DNA of 64,000 nt from Emydura subglobosa (GCA_007922225.1 ML679962.1:36719863-36783862), one strand, 5' to 3'; positions 42,001-54,597 are shown, counted from the first letter of the stretch. Made by a program: numbers and translations. Notes: generated by a model not told the origin, from the letters alone.

Positions 42001-43030
42001 CAGTGTTTCTCAACCTTTTAAGTAGCAAGTACCCCCTAACTTCTGAAAATTTTAATAAGTACCCAACACTCAACTTTCCACGGGATTTTATATTTACAGA
42101 CTAATGTGAGCCATGTGTTGGAGGAAGGGCTGAGTATACAAGGCCGTGATATGACTGATGTCAGATCTAGTGTGGGTAGGGTTACCACCTTTACACCAGG
42201 GGTGCACAACTCAAGTATGTACCTGGGCTAGAGGTGATGTTGGCCAAAGCTAGGAGGCTTTGAGCGGCATGCCGATGCTGGGGAATTAAAGCACTGTGCC
42301 AAATTTTATGCCATAGATTTGTGAGGAGGAAGGAGAGAGAGAGACAGGAAAAGAGGGTAACTGGTAAAATCTGGGGCTGTGATAGAGCAGTGAAATTGAC
42401 AAGTTTTCTGGGCACTGGGCTTTGAGCCAGGGAGCAGGGCCGCCACCTGGGTGACTGCCACCCAATCCGAGCTGGGGCAGAGGAGGCTTTCGCACTGGCT
42501 GGGACCCAGGGATGTGGGCAGGCCACTGCTGCCCATCTTCAAGCCGAGGCGCGGGAGTTTGTCCCTCGGTTGGAGCCGGGGCGTGGATGGCTGCCACCCA
42601 GCTGCGAGCCCAGCTCACAAGATGCAGGAGGCTGGCACCGAGCTCCCACCTGGGAATTGGGACCCGGCAGGAAGCGGGGGGCTGCTGCCCGCCTCCCCCA
42701 GAAGCTAGCGGCTGCTGTCTGCCTCCCAGCTGGGAGCTGTGACCAGGCGGGAAGAGCTGGGACCTGGCAAGAAGCGGGTGGCTCTTACAGATGCCGCCTG
42801 CCTCCCAGTTGGGACCCAGCGGGAAGCGGGGAGCTGCTGCCCGCCTCCCCCAGAAGCTGGTGTCTACTGCCCACCTCCCCGCTGGGAGCTGTGACTGGGC
42901 GGAAAGTGGGCTGCTGCCGCCCAGCTTCCCCAGAAGTCGGCAGCTGCTGCCCACCTCCCATTCCCCCCCCCCCCCCCGAGTACTCCCTGCCTGTGTCTCG
43001 CATACCCGTACCACAGCTTGAGAAACTATG
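42001..43030. mobile_element. hAT-like element with a GC-rich minisatellite interior
   Basis: The left end CAGTGTTTCTCAACCTTTTA and the right end, read in reverse, CATAGTTTCTCAAGCTGTGG, are inverted copies of a hAT-type terminus (CAGNGTTTCTCAA). Immediately inside the left end is GCAAGTACCCCCTAAC, and inside the right end TACGGGTATGCGAGAC, both familiar from 'tctcaaactgtggtacgcg' elements. The interior is unusually GC-rich. The flanking 8-mers CTGTAGTG and TACTATAG do not form a convincing target duplication, so the right border may be off by a few bases. No transposase was seen. Confidence 0.55.
42640..42960 (+). repeat. Imperfect GC-rich minisatellite
   Basis: The words GAAGCGGG, GCTGCTGCCCGCCTCCCCCA, GAAGCT and CTGGGAGCTGTGAC recur. 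Copies of GCTGCTGC(CC)GCC stand at 42681, 42833 and 42910, spacings of 152 and 77 that suggest a unit near 76 bases with indels. A C15 run at 42963-42977 closes the array. The array keeps a 242-codon minus frame open (42286-43014); its Gly/Ser/Leu/Gln-rich composition reflects the repeat, not a known protein. Confidence 0.6.
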
Positions 43031-44963
43031 TACTATAGCCATATCTTGGAATGCAGTAGCCTGAATCAGATGTTTTGTATTTTGGGTCTTAAGGCTAGGC
43101 ATAATGTTGGCAATATAACACAAATGAAAATAGGGGCGACCTTGATGATGATATCAAAATGAATTTAATGGAGAAAGAATCAGAGTAAATTGTAACACAG
43201 TAATTTGTGGCTTCAGTCATCGTGTGATATTGATTTAGAAGCCATCAAAACATCATGCTGCAGCAGATATATTTTGCTAGCACTGCATTCATGTCTCTCT
43301 TATCTGTCTGAATCTGGAGAAAGCTACTCTGCCTCTAAACTTTTCTGTTCAGTAGAAAGGACTCCCAGTGTGGACACAGCTGCATGAATGTCTGATTTAA
43401 GAGTGATGTAACTTCAGCATAGCCCTGGAAACAATCTGTCATAGTCATGTATGTGGTAACCAAAAAAGGTCTTTGATTGGAACACCACAATGCACTTGCA
43501 GAAGAATAACAAAAATGCCCCATAGAGATGGAATAATATCTGTTTGTTTAAATGGAGTCTACTCCGTTTTAACAGCTCATGTCTGTACATACACTGCACA
43601 GACACACTGGCTGTGCAGATATGAGCTGTAATGCAAACATGACCACTGCCTCGATGATTTCACCCACGGTGGACCCTGTAGGTTCAAATTCTGAATCTTC
43701 ACCTTCAAAGCCACAAATTCCTGCTAGTTAAATACAAGATCTGATAGTCTAGGAGGGACACAGGAATTGGTCTGGACACCCATGTTGTCACAATTGGTAT
43801 TCATATATGCAAGGCAATACAACACAATGTCAGCCAATACAAGAGCAATTGTTAAGCTAGTCTGGAATAACTATCAATACAGGTGTTTAAATCCAAGAAA
43901 TGTGGTGACAGAAAGCTTGCCAACTCATTAAATACCTTGAGTAAAGCAGCGTGAACCAATGCAAATCCAGTCCAGAAGTGTTCTCATACTTTTTTAAAAC
44001 ATACTTTTTTTTTGCTATTTTTTGTTGAAAAACTCTAACTCATGGTCCAGATGATCATTTGAGGGATCTTTATTAGTGACTTGGCGGGATGTGGCCCTGA
44101 AAACACTGCTTGTTTGAGTTTTTTCACTTAAAGTATTGTGCTTGAAATAGGTGTTTTTATTGAAATGACCAGGAATGTAGAGTTTTCTTAGCACTGGAGT
44201 TGCAGTAATGGTTTTCATAGCTACAAGAACTTCTAGCTAAAGAAGAATTGAGTGTGAGATCAAGAGCATCTTTCTGTTGATTATGAAAAAAATTTGTTTG
44301 AAAACCTTTTTTATTTGTTCTTTAGTGGCTTATATCAATTAACTCAGGAAATATCCAAGAAGTTGCCCATTTTCTCAAGAAGTTGCAGGTTCTGTTAAGT
44401 GTATGCTGCGGTTCCAAGTGTGAAATTTTTGAAGGTCCCTAGAAACTAAACTTTGGGTTCATTTAGGTTCGCACTTTGAACGGTGACATTAGTAAGCAGA
44501 CGTCACACAGCTCTGTGTCTCTTGTTGTGAGTCCCTCCGCTTTCTTGATGTCTGGCAGAAAAAGAAACTTGGTTGACAATGAGCCTGCTGATGTTGAGTC
44601 TAGAATTGACAAAAGGTGGTACTAATAGCAGGTGGAATCATCTAGAGAGGGTGTTCTTCTTGTTAAATGCTGTGCCCACCTGGTTTTCGTTCTGGGGCTG
44701 CTGGGGCTTCCCACCAATTTCTGGTGTCGTCGTAGTTCATAATTTTCCATCTGCTTCTGGCTAGATGATTACAGCCATTTCTCTCCAGTGTGGACGAGGA
44801 ATTTTTAAGCTTCAGTGTACAAGGAGGTTGCCTGCTTAATGTTGTCAGCTGTTGGGGATGTGTACAACATTTTTTCCATAGACTGCACTAGTTTCCTGTT
44901 CCAATCCAGGTGCAATTCACGGTGTTCATCTGTAAGTTTTATATGAACACGGATACATTAGGG
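43031..44963. other. Unique AT-rich DNA
   Basis: Nothing recognised. Frames are up to about 67 codons, without motif. Confidence 0.3.
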
Positions 44964-45294
44964 CCGTGATACTCAGACCTCAGATCAGGAGCCAAATTAG
45001 CGATCGACTTTATTCAAAGAGAGCCAGTCACATGAAGTCATTGTTTCATTTACTGTAGGACTGTTTGTGTTTAAACAGTCTGACGGGAAGTATTGAGTTT
45101 ATATATATATAATTCTCACAGCAAATAAGTTAATAGCTTGGTACAAGTTGATAACCTAATTGGTTAATAGCAGTACAAGCATCCTAACTGGTTAGTAACT
45201 TAGACTGGTTAATAATTAAATCACCCAGGGTTTTAATATCTTGTGCTGTAAAGAGCCGCAGAAGACGTGTTAAAGAGCCACTCGGGGATCACTG
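44964..45294. mobile_element. Small non-autonomous hAT-like element
   Basis: The left end CCGTGATACTCAGACC and the right end in reverse CAGTGATCCCCGAGTGG are inverted copies of a hAT-type terminus. Flanking 8-mers CATTAGGG (44956-44963) and CGTTAGTG (45295-45302) agree at 6 of 8 positions, consistent with an aged 8-base target duplication. The inner left GGAGCCAAATTAG and right AAGAGCCGCAG / AAAGAGCCACTCG resemble 'agagccgca' hAT families. At about 331 bases it has no coding capacity. A TATATATATA tract lies inside near 45100. Confidence 0.55.
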
Positions 45295-45397
45295 CGTTAG
45301 TGATTCTTGCCCATTGTAGTGTCCTGATGCTTGAGTTCAGCTGCCGTGCTTTGATCAGCCTCTAGGTTTGAATGTCTGGGCGAGTGGAGACAGAAGC

Positions 45398-45483
45398 TGA
45401 GTCTGATCCCACACCTGTGTAAATCAGGAGGAACTCTAGTGAAGCTGATGACATGGCACTGGAGCGAATGCGAGTGGAATTGT
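45398..45483. repeat. 'tgtaaatcaggag' amniote repeat fragment
   Basis: CTGAGTCTGATCCCACACCT, GTGTAAATCAGGAGGAACTC, TAGTGAAGCTGATGACATGG and CACTGGAGCGAATGCGAGTG follow the order of a family recalled as 'aatctgaccc...gtgtaaatcaggagtaactccactgaagtcaatggagttacaccagtgtaaatg'. Confidence 0.5.
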
Positions 45484-48400
45484 GGCATGGTTAGTGAGAG
45501 ATGCCTGCGTCATCGATTTGCATGGGGGAAGGCACCTGGCTTCGCTCAGGATTTCCCCTCAGAGGGGTGTGCTCATTAAGAAGAGCGGAATTTTTATGCG
45601 GTTACAAGTCCATCCTGTGTGATGTTGTTAATTGTGTGCGTGGTTTTAATACACCCAGGTCGTGTCTCCTAATTAACAAATACATCTTATCTGCTGTGGG
45701 CTGCTGAGAGAGGCTGTTGGGAGTTGCAATTAAAAAAAAAAAAAGATGAAAAATCTTTTTTTCCCTTTTAACTGCAACATGCTGCCTAACACTGCAAAGT
45801 GGAATTAAAAGGAAAAGGAGAAAAATGTATTGTGATTGTTCCCATCTGCGTAGATTATCTTGAAATCTTGATGGAAAGGCCAGCTTTACAGTTGCTGAAA
45901 ATGTCATATGAATTAGAACATTACTTGTTGCTTTAACCTTTGCCAGCTAGGACGTCAGTTCTGTTCTGCGGTCAGCATTAATTCTGGAAAGTACGTTTAT
46001 CTGATCTTTTGCACAAGAAGCCTTGGACGTGAATTTTGGAAACTGAAATTTGTTCCAACTGAGCCAGGTATTTAAATTATTTTTTAAAACTATATTGTTA
46101 AATTGGAAGGGTGAAATTTTAAAGGTGAAACTGAATCGTAGTTTCCTGGAAGCATCTCTTAACACATAACATCGAGCCATGTTTTGTTTTGTTTTTTATT
46201 TGAGCTTAAAACTATACTTAATAAATTGTTAGAGGCTTACATACAACCACATTTGAAATGCGGGAAAATGATGTTCTGATCAGGCAAGCTGTCGTGTTTC
46301 CTGATACCTTTCATAAACCACTTCCTGCTTGTATTGATTGTGTTAACATCACTGGACAGCCTAGTTAAAGCTGTGTTTAGTTTTGCAGGTGGTGTTGGGT
46401 GTAAGGAGGGGTTAAGTAGCTGTATGGCCTGAAAACAAATGTTGAGCATAGTCAGTTTTTCACCATTTGCCCTTCAAGTAGAAATTTCATTTTCTAGGAA
46501 GTTACACTCACCTTCGCTGTTTTCGTCAAAAAAAAAAAAAAAAAGCTTACTCAGACACAGTGCTCAGCTGTGATTCAAGTTCTCTGGCTGTGTTTTTGTA
46601 GAGAGAAATAATCGTGGGTGCCTTTTTTGTCATTCAGACGTCCCTCTGGTTTCTGCGTGCAAGCAGGTATTAACACACACTGGTTAGATGTTGGGGGAAA
46701 ATTTAGAGCACTGGGAATTATTTGCGGGTTGAAAAGTTTTGACACAAAAAGCAGAGGCTGCTTCCGTAAATCAGGCCCAAAGAGAACCGATGTGGCTCAT
46801 ACATACTGTTCACTGACTATAACTGTGCTCCGGACAAGGACCAACCTTCAAAACATTTGCCTTGATTAGCATCTCTCGGTCTTTTTACAGCTATTGACCA
46901 GTGATTAGAGTCCCCCTTGTGTCAGTATTGTTCTAGCAAGCCATTGACGTTTTCCTGGTTCCGTTAATTACACAAAGAACCCCAATGGTACTTATCTGAG
47001 GAAAGCATCTCTGCTCAGGACAGCATTTAAACACATGCCATGGGAATTTGTCATCATAATCCTGTGCTCACATGCTTTCCTACACTGAGTCCTAATGCAT
47101 GGGACAAGAATGATTGAAAAAGGCTCTCTTTGAGAACTTGCCGGAAATAGCCAATCGCACATAAATTAAGAGCCAGGTGATTTTAATATTCAGTGAACAC
47201 AAAATCTTATTGAAAGGAGTGAGCTCACAGAGCTGCACCTACATAATTTACTTATTTTTATGAGTGGCTTCCACTCTGCTCTTGCACTGCTAATAAAATA
47301 TGAACTCTTAGGGGGTTTTAATCCAATCCACCTTTATTACAGGGTGAATTGCGGGGTCTATAAATAAAGCTTACTAGAGGCATGAAGTGTGAAGCGATGT
47401 AAATGGGTCCATCATCTGTTTCTTCAGATAGGTTCAGTTGACAATGAACTGCGGAAGATGAAGCTTATTCTGATGCCAATCAGCCACTTTAATCAGCAAT
47501 GTGTTAGGGGTAATTAATCAGTAGGGTTTTCATTGTGGCTGGCTAATGGGCAGTTCTGACACATCAGTGCCACACTCTTCTCCAGTATGACCACTTGGGA
47601 GGAGGAGACAGTTGTATTTACATTGTGTGTGTTAGTCTCCAGAGCGCTGAATCCTTACACAGTTTTCACACTTGCGGTGTGGGGAAGGACTGCTGATTTT
47701 GGGCCTTGTTAAAATAGCCATGTAAAACAAATGCCAGTTTCTTGACTAAAGGGTGTAGTATTTGTGTGTGTTTAATATATTTCCCCTTCCGTTGGAGGAA
47801 AAAGCTAAACAATTATTGTTGCCGCTCGCTGATATCTTTAATGGAACCTTAACATAGAAGGGGCTTTAAAAGTGTAGCTTGTTGGGGGCGGCCTGTCTGC
47901 CTTTATGGAGACACGAGATCTGCTCCCAAAGATTTGAGTCCTTCTCACAGCTGGCCTAATGGAGCTACTGTAGTTCTCTCCAGTAACCTATCTAGCAGCT
48001 GTTCAGCGCTCAGTGAGTGCTCTGACTCCATCCAACTGCAATACCATTCAGAAAGGCCTAGATGTCAAAGCATCCAAACATGGAGGCGTGAGCTTGATGG
48101 GAGAGCTGTGGGATCTAAACAGGTTGATGTTGTCCTTTTAACAAAGAAATCATGAGAATTTTAGCTTGATCACGTCTGAAAGGAAAAAGCGAGACGCGCG
48201 CAGCTGCTTAGCCCTTCCATTTCACAGATCACTTTGCGTCATCTATGCCCCACTGAGTCATTCAGCATAAAAGGGAAGGACAGGTAACATATGTTTATGT
48301 GAGGAAGGGTGAAAGAAGCCAGGAAAGAAAGAAATGAAGAAAAGGGTATGGGAATTGTTGGAGGCAAGGTGGACAAAATCCAGGATATCTCGAAGGGCTG

Positions 48401-48649
48401 CACAGCAAGTTCTTAGGCCTCTGATAACTGTTAGTAGTAGGAATCCTTTACTCTCTGTCTGGAATCATTATTCTTGTAAGTATGGCTCCTTCAGAGGAAA
48501 AGCTTGTTGGGAGAATATATGGACTGTAGTTTAATAATGAGAGAGAATGAAATGTAAGTGGTGCTTACTGTAATGTTGAGATACAGTTTTAATGACTGCA
48601 AAATGAGGAAGTGTTCAAACAGATGTTCCCATACTGATCTTAACTAAAG
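45484..48649. other. Unique DNA including an enhancer-like block
   Basis: A-runs lie at 45732-45744 and 46528-46544. The 47130-47580 section is non-repetitive, AT-rich and full of short regulatory-looking words (GGTGATTTTAATATTCAG, GGGTAATTAATCAGTAGGG, CCACTTTAATCAGC). Frames of up to about 100 codons show no motif. Confidence 0.3.
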
Positions 48650-49170
48650 CTGATTGAAAACGACATTTTTTTTTCCACTGCAAATTTCGACTTTTTGGTG
48701 AAAAATCAAAAATTGAAATACTTTGGCTGCAATTTTTTAAAAGTTGATTTGCCTCAGGAGAGTTGTCGTTTGAGTGCCTCATGTCCCTGTTCAGCATGGG
48801 CCAGGACCCCTACGTTTCCCATGATGCACCAGCTACAGACTGTTTCCCATGATGCACCACAGTCTCCCCTCCTATAGAGCCACTGCAATGCATTTGGGAA
48901 GATTTAGTCCAGTTGGGGGGCAACGCTCATGGAGGTGGGAAAGGCCAAGCGTCACCTGGACCACAGCTCCGATGAGATACTGCAGCAGTATTTCCAAATC
49001 AACAGGTTTTTTATGTTTTTCACTGATCACTTTTTAGTTTTGAAGCATTGCAGCTTTTTTTGAAGAACAATTGAAATTTTCCATGGTAAGCAGGCACTTT
49101 TTGTGATGTGTTTGTTTAGTTGAAAGCCCCGCTTTCCATCAAACAGGTTTGATGGAAATATTTTGACACC
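48650..49170. repeat. Palindromic repeat family, copy B
   Basis: CCTCAGGAGAGTTGTCGTTT with GAGTGCCTCATGTCC aligns with copy A at 36049-36080. CCCATGATGCACCACAGTCT aligns with A at 36126-36145. Inside B, the 18-mer starting GTTTCCCATGATGCACC is present twice, at 48814 and 48842 (period 28). The flanks are AT-rich 'gaaattttcg/tttgatggaaatattttga' sequence, a texture I recall from longer turtle DNA transposons. The boundaries are approximate. Confidence 0.5.
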
Positions 49171-49883
49171 CCTAATCTTACTTCACCAATATTGCACATA
49201 TGGTCTCGATTACAGTGCCCTCAAATGCGGCCAGGCACGCTGGCAATTGGAGTCATCAGTGAATGAATGGTTAGGAGCAGATCATTGGTTGATGGTGAGT
49301 TAGGCTGCATTAAACAACATAGGGCCAGGCTCTGCAATTCATTGGGACTACTTGTGGCGAAAGGGGCTACCCAACATGAATAAGGCTGAGAGAATCTGCG
49401 GTCCATAGTTAGTAATCCAAAGTATACCAGATTGGAATGTTGACAAGTTAAAGGTGTCATAATAACTACGTTTATCAGCATGTCGTTAATGGGAATTTGA
49501 ATGTGATGTTTAAATTCACTAGGATGTTTTTATTATTATTTTTAAAAGTAGATTAATGTCTGAACATCTACACAGATTTTACACAGCCAAAAATGTATGC
49601 AACTGTGAAGCTGCACAGTGGAATAGCAAAACAGAACCACACCTTTCTAAACCACTAACCTTCCTATTTACATTATCACTAATCCATCTACCCGGGATCA
49701 CTCCCCAGAATGCTTTCCGATAGCTGCCCATTTTTTAAAGCAACTTTCAGAGAAATAATATATTTGTTCTTCCCAAAATGTGACATTTCTCTTCTATACG
49801 CATGCTCCACTTCTGCTTCCCTTCTCCCCCAGAGAATAGACTGGTGCAATGTGCAGGATGATGAATAATGAATCCTGCATCGG
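49171..49883. other. Unique stretch
   Basis: Nothing recognised. An 86-codon minus frame (49221-49481) has no motif. Confidence 0.3.
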
Positions 49884-49917
49884 TCCCTTCCAACTCTAAT
49901 ATTCTATGATTCTATGA
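49884..49917 (+). repeat. CR1 3' terminal scrap
   Basis: GGTCCCTTCCAACTCTAATA followed by TTCTATGATTCTATGA is the 3' end of the CR1 subfamily also seen at 55491 and 59012, with two ATTCTATG units. Only the extreme end is present, a typical 5'-truncated insertion; a CR1-tailed SINE end is an alternative. Confidence 0.7.
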
Positions 49918-52900
49918 GCAAGTTTACTTTTCAGTCTATCGTGAAATTCCCTGGCCGATAATGGAAGCTTTATATCATTAGAGATTGGAGAGGGCTTGCC
50001 TGGCGATAGGACACACCAGCCCTCAAATACCTCAGCATATCAGATCTTAAAACTGTGACTTCCTTACACATTGTGCAGTTTTAAAAGCTCTGTAGAGCAT
50101 TTCTTACGCTTCTCCTGTAAAATATGTGATCTATATAAAGAACACATGATGGCTTTCGTCACATGAATGGTTTGTTGTCACTCGTTTGGGGTGATCAGCG
50201 TAACTCACTTGTGGCTTCACTGCGCCTGAGTAATTTAAAGCACATCGTGCCATTTTGCACCTGAGTGTACATCTGTGTGATATGACTGTATTCGATTCTA
50301 GGAGCAGCAAGGTAGCATCCATCCCCTTTATTGAGGTGGTAACTTTCCATTATAGTGACCTTTTTAGAGGTGCTCTAATGTCTTTGTTGTTGTGAGAGGC
50401 CTGTGATATTTGGCCAAGGCAAAAATCCTGAGCCTTTAGACGTGGTATTTGTTTGCCTTGTGAAATCTGACCAGCTTTAGCAGAGCTCTAACCTGTTAAA
50501 AACCACAGTTTTCCTCCTCTTGATCGTGTTCCCCTGGAAAACTTTGACAATCTGTCGAAATAACCGAACATGAACATTCTAAGGAGCCGGGCTCATGCAG
50601 CAGCCGCAGCAGCATGTACTGCCTTGAGGATGCCGGGAGCTGCCATAGCAGCTTGGGTGTCCGGGATGGGGGATAGGAGAGCCTTCCTCGCCCTACCCAC
50701 AGATCCTGGGAACTGGCCCCATGGTCCCAGCATGTGGGGGGAATGAATGAGAGCTCGGGCCGGATGGGCTCCCCACGACCAGCCCCTAAGATCTAACGTA
50801 TAGCATCAGCAGCCCATTCCACGACTTCTACCCCCCCCCCGCCTCTGGTGTAACAGCCTTCTTTCGCTGCTGGCTAATGGCGTGCTATCGCTCAGGTAGT
50901 AGCTTTCTGTGTGGCGTTACTGAAGGTTTAGAGTTCAGATGTCACTAATGAGATGTAAGGTGAGGGTTGTTATGGGTCTACATCGTAGAAATTGGTTTTA
51001 CCTTTTTTCTGTTAAAAAAGAAAATCCTAGGGAATTTGTTTACAGAACTACTGTGCTAGAAGTGCTTAATTTTGGTTGTAAAGTCAAGCCCTCAGAAGTT
51101 AGGAAATGCCACATTTGTGTTTGCCTGTGCAACCTGAATTCTATGCTCTTGTGTGCATGCATTATGTATGGTACAGTCTTTAAGGATATGATCAGATATT
51201 ATTTTTCTCCACAGAACCTCTGCCTCATGTATTGCACAGGAAATATCCATGGGACTGCGAGGGGGCAGAATTAAAGTAGCATGAGCAGCTGTACATATGG
51301 TATTTTCTGGTTTTAGAGTGCTTGACTTTGCAACCTAAATACGTTCTTTTTATGTGCTTTTTGTGCTGTAGTATTTATATAAACAGGATTTCAAAGCACC
51401 GTGACTGGAGGCCAGCTTTCACTGAAGATCCATAAAGTTGCATCTTGCATAGCTCTGCTCTTTGAGGGGGGAACGGGGTTATGCATGTACAAAAGAATTG
51501 TATACTGTTTTGTTATGCAAATTAGTGAAAGAGACCCCTAAGAATTTGGTCATGTATGAGAATTTGGCCGTGTGTGGGAATTTGTGTGTATATCATAAGA
51601 TAGATAGATTAGAGATAACATTTTCTTATATCTGTGTTTGTAGCCCAAGTAACACTGTTATAACTTTATTGGCTTTTACATTTTCCATTCTATTTCCTTG
51701 GGCAATTTCCTGTTGAATGAGATTTAAATCAATTTCACTTAATTCTAAAGAAATTTGTTATCTGAAGCCTGAGAAATCATAAATATAGATAGAAATAATT
51801 AAAGAACCCATGTATTTAAACTTTATCTGTAAAATTTTATTTCAGTATTTTTCAATTTACTTGCAAATATGTATTTTTTTTTTAAATCCTACATTCTGTG
51901 TAGATATCACGCTGATCTATAGGAGAGTAATTTAGCACTTGAGCCAGAAGAAAATCAGCCTGCCTCAATTACAGAAGGAAATTTGCATGATTAAAAATCT
52001 TTAAGCTGAAGAGAAGGCGCTCGCACTTTTATCTGGCTGTAAAGTTAAGAGATGGTGTCTACCAAATTAGCTACACTTGATGTGGAGAAGCTATTCACCT
52101 TTCTGATGTCACTTACAGTATATACATAGTGCTGTGGATAGCATGGCTAACAATTGGACAGTTCCCAGTATAGAACATGTCACTGGTGAGTGTTTGCTGG
52201 CATGATGGTAACACCGTTGTCGTCTTTGTGACTTCGCTTTAGTTCTTTTCTTTAAAGGGACACCTTGGCTCTTTGGCCAAAAAATAAAAATGGACTTGCC
52301 ATGCCACTTGCTGAATATTTAAGTTCTAGCGATCTTTTCATGTATTTATTTTCCAAGTCTTCCTTTGCCTGAGCTGCTACGGGGTAATGTAACGTCGAAG
52401 TGGCGACTTACCACGGAATTCGCAGTTTAAAAAACAAAAAAGTGGGTGGAGCTGGGGCCCATCCTCAGTCAGTGTAAACTGTTCTAGCACCCTTCGCTTC
52501 ACTTTGCTCTCCTGGAAGTCAGTAGAGCCATGAAAAATGACAGCAGCTGAGGATCTGCTGGCCAATTTCTGCCCCCGCCTAGTACGGCATACGTGACATG
52601 CATGCTGTTTGTCCAGTCTTACAAAACTCTGCTGGACTCGGACAAGTTTTGTTTGGCTGGCTGGTTGGTGGTTCTGCTGGTAAGTTTTCCTCTGTTTTGA
52701 AGATGTGTGATTGTACTTCATTGTCTTCACAATACACACAAAATAACTGCACAGCGGGGCGTCTCCAGCCTGGGACACATTTTCACTTCCCCTTTCTGAA
52801 TGTTATCAAAAAAAGCAATTCTGAAATCAGTCTCTCAGCAGAAATACTGAATGACCTGTAACTGGGTTGAAGTGAGTCACTGAGCAAATAACATTGCTGC

Positions 52901-54597
52901 TGTATTTGACAAATACTATTCAAGAATTCTGCTATTGCTGTTATTTTTTCCCTATTGATTGATAGGTGTCTACTGATAATGTAACTTGTAGTAAGAACTA
53001 GTGGTGTTGCCCAAACAACATCCAATCAAATGACTTTCCTGCGATTGCAATGTTATTTGCTGCTTTATTATGTAACCTGTGGTAAAATTGGGTCAGTGTT
53101 GCACTAATTCGGGTGTGACGTGACCCGTCTGAAGCTATGAGAGTAATTCAATCCGTATTTACTTCCGCACTGGAGCATGTGCTCACCAAACGTGACAAAG
53201 AATTCATCTCACCTGGTTTTACTTACTTGGGAAGAATGAGCACTGGAAGAATTTAATTGTGGGAATTCTGGACAAACTTTGTTCAAGCTTTGTCAACTCC
53301 GTGCGGAACCTCGCCCAGTTCATGGTTGGCTGATCGCTTAACCGTAACACTCACAAAATCACTGACGGCCTCTCCTTATTTCACAGCCACGATTTAGGCA
53401 CTGAGGCAGCAGTGCAGCTAGTTCTGTGTCTTAATATACGTAAGTAATATGATGCAGTGTCCATGTCCTTTTATTGCGTCATTCACAAAATTCAGTAACG
53501 TACCATTTAATCTTCCGGTCATTATTGCAATTGGTGTAGACTCCTAAAGAGCATTTACAACAATCGTTTCTTTTTCCAGTGGATATAGATCCAGAGATTT
53601 CTCTGCAGGTTTAGGAGCAGGTGATTTTTTTTATTTTTTTTTATTTTTTTTGATCCTCTGGGAATTGGATTAGAGCACATTTATCAGACTAAAAGTGGGA
53701 CATAAACCATGTCACTACATTTGTCTAAAAAGTATGCACGACATTTTACGTGTGCGAAGGTTAGCACCAGGTTTTTCGAGTTGGATTAAACCATTGCGCT
53801 GATGTAAGAACACAGGTGCTGAAACAAGCAGTGCTGTGGGCTTGAGGTGGTTTCCATCATATACAGAGTTTACAGTTTTGTTCAATGGATTTCAGCACCT
53901 CCACTATAAAAATTGTCCCAATGTCACTGTGTAAGGACCTGCCTCAGTGGAGTCCGCTGGCTGCCATCACACACAGGGTGATAGTGATGTCGGAGGTGAA
54001 GGGAATAAATGCCTGCTGTCTTTTATATGGCAATAAAAGGTGCATTAGCCATTTCTGGGAAGCGACCCAGGGAGCCGTTACGGAAGAGCAGCTAGGGCTT
54101 GGAGTTCAGCTGCCTCTGCAGATGTATAGTGCAGAGTTAGCAAAGATGCCCTCCTGGAGGGATCTGATTATCCAGAAGGGAAAAGCAGTGAAGAATGGGT
54201 CAACAAAACTAACAAAAAGGTAAGTATAGGCCTGCGGGCAGCGATTGAATAGGAAGGTGAGGAGAAATCTAGCTTCAGACAGGTGATATGTTTGTCAGTC
54301 TTGTGTTTCTTTGTCATAGGGCAGCAATCTTTCCGTGCGTTGTCCCGGTTACTGATACGGCCGTGTGTAGAAGCTTCAGAGAAGAGTTTAAATAAAAGGA
54401 GAGAGGGCAGGCCCTATCTGAGAGCAGTTCACCTTGCCAGACAAAAATAGCACTGAGCAGCCTTGCTTTGTGCCTGCTTGTCATAGGGGAGCCAGCGCTC
54501 TGAACTTCTGTAGAACATGGGAAAGAACAACGAAAAGAGGTGTGTGTGAATGTAACCTTTCCTCCCCCAGCAGAGACTCAGGCCTGGCAAGATCTCA
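49918..54597. other. Unique DNA, no gene recognised
   Basis: Contents: a C-rich run near 50829-50840, a 111-codon frame at 50939-51274 and an AT-rich enhancer-like block at about 51720-52110. A T-rich tract (TTTTTTTTATTTTTTTTTA) lies near 53625-53651. A 112-codon frame at 53885-54223 has its stop inside a consensus splice-donor word (AAAAGGTAAGTATAG). None has a recognisable family signature. Confidence 0.3.

Noticed and set aside
42286..43014. 242-codon minus frame as a possible protein
   Set aside because: It is a translation of a minisatellite inside a hAT-like element. Its periodic composition follows the DNA repeat.
42001..43038. Target site duplication of the hAT-like element
   Set aside because: CTGTAGTG and TACTATAG agree at only 3 of 8 positions. 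A shifted comparison (CTGTAGTG/CTATAGCC, 5 of 8) needs two extra bases at the right end.
51245..51258. CTCF-like CTGCGAGGGGGCAG
   Set aside because: Only 11 of 14 core positions match, and the central Y-A-G context is broken. Too weak to list.
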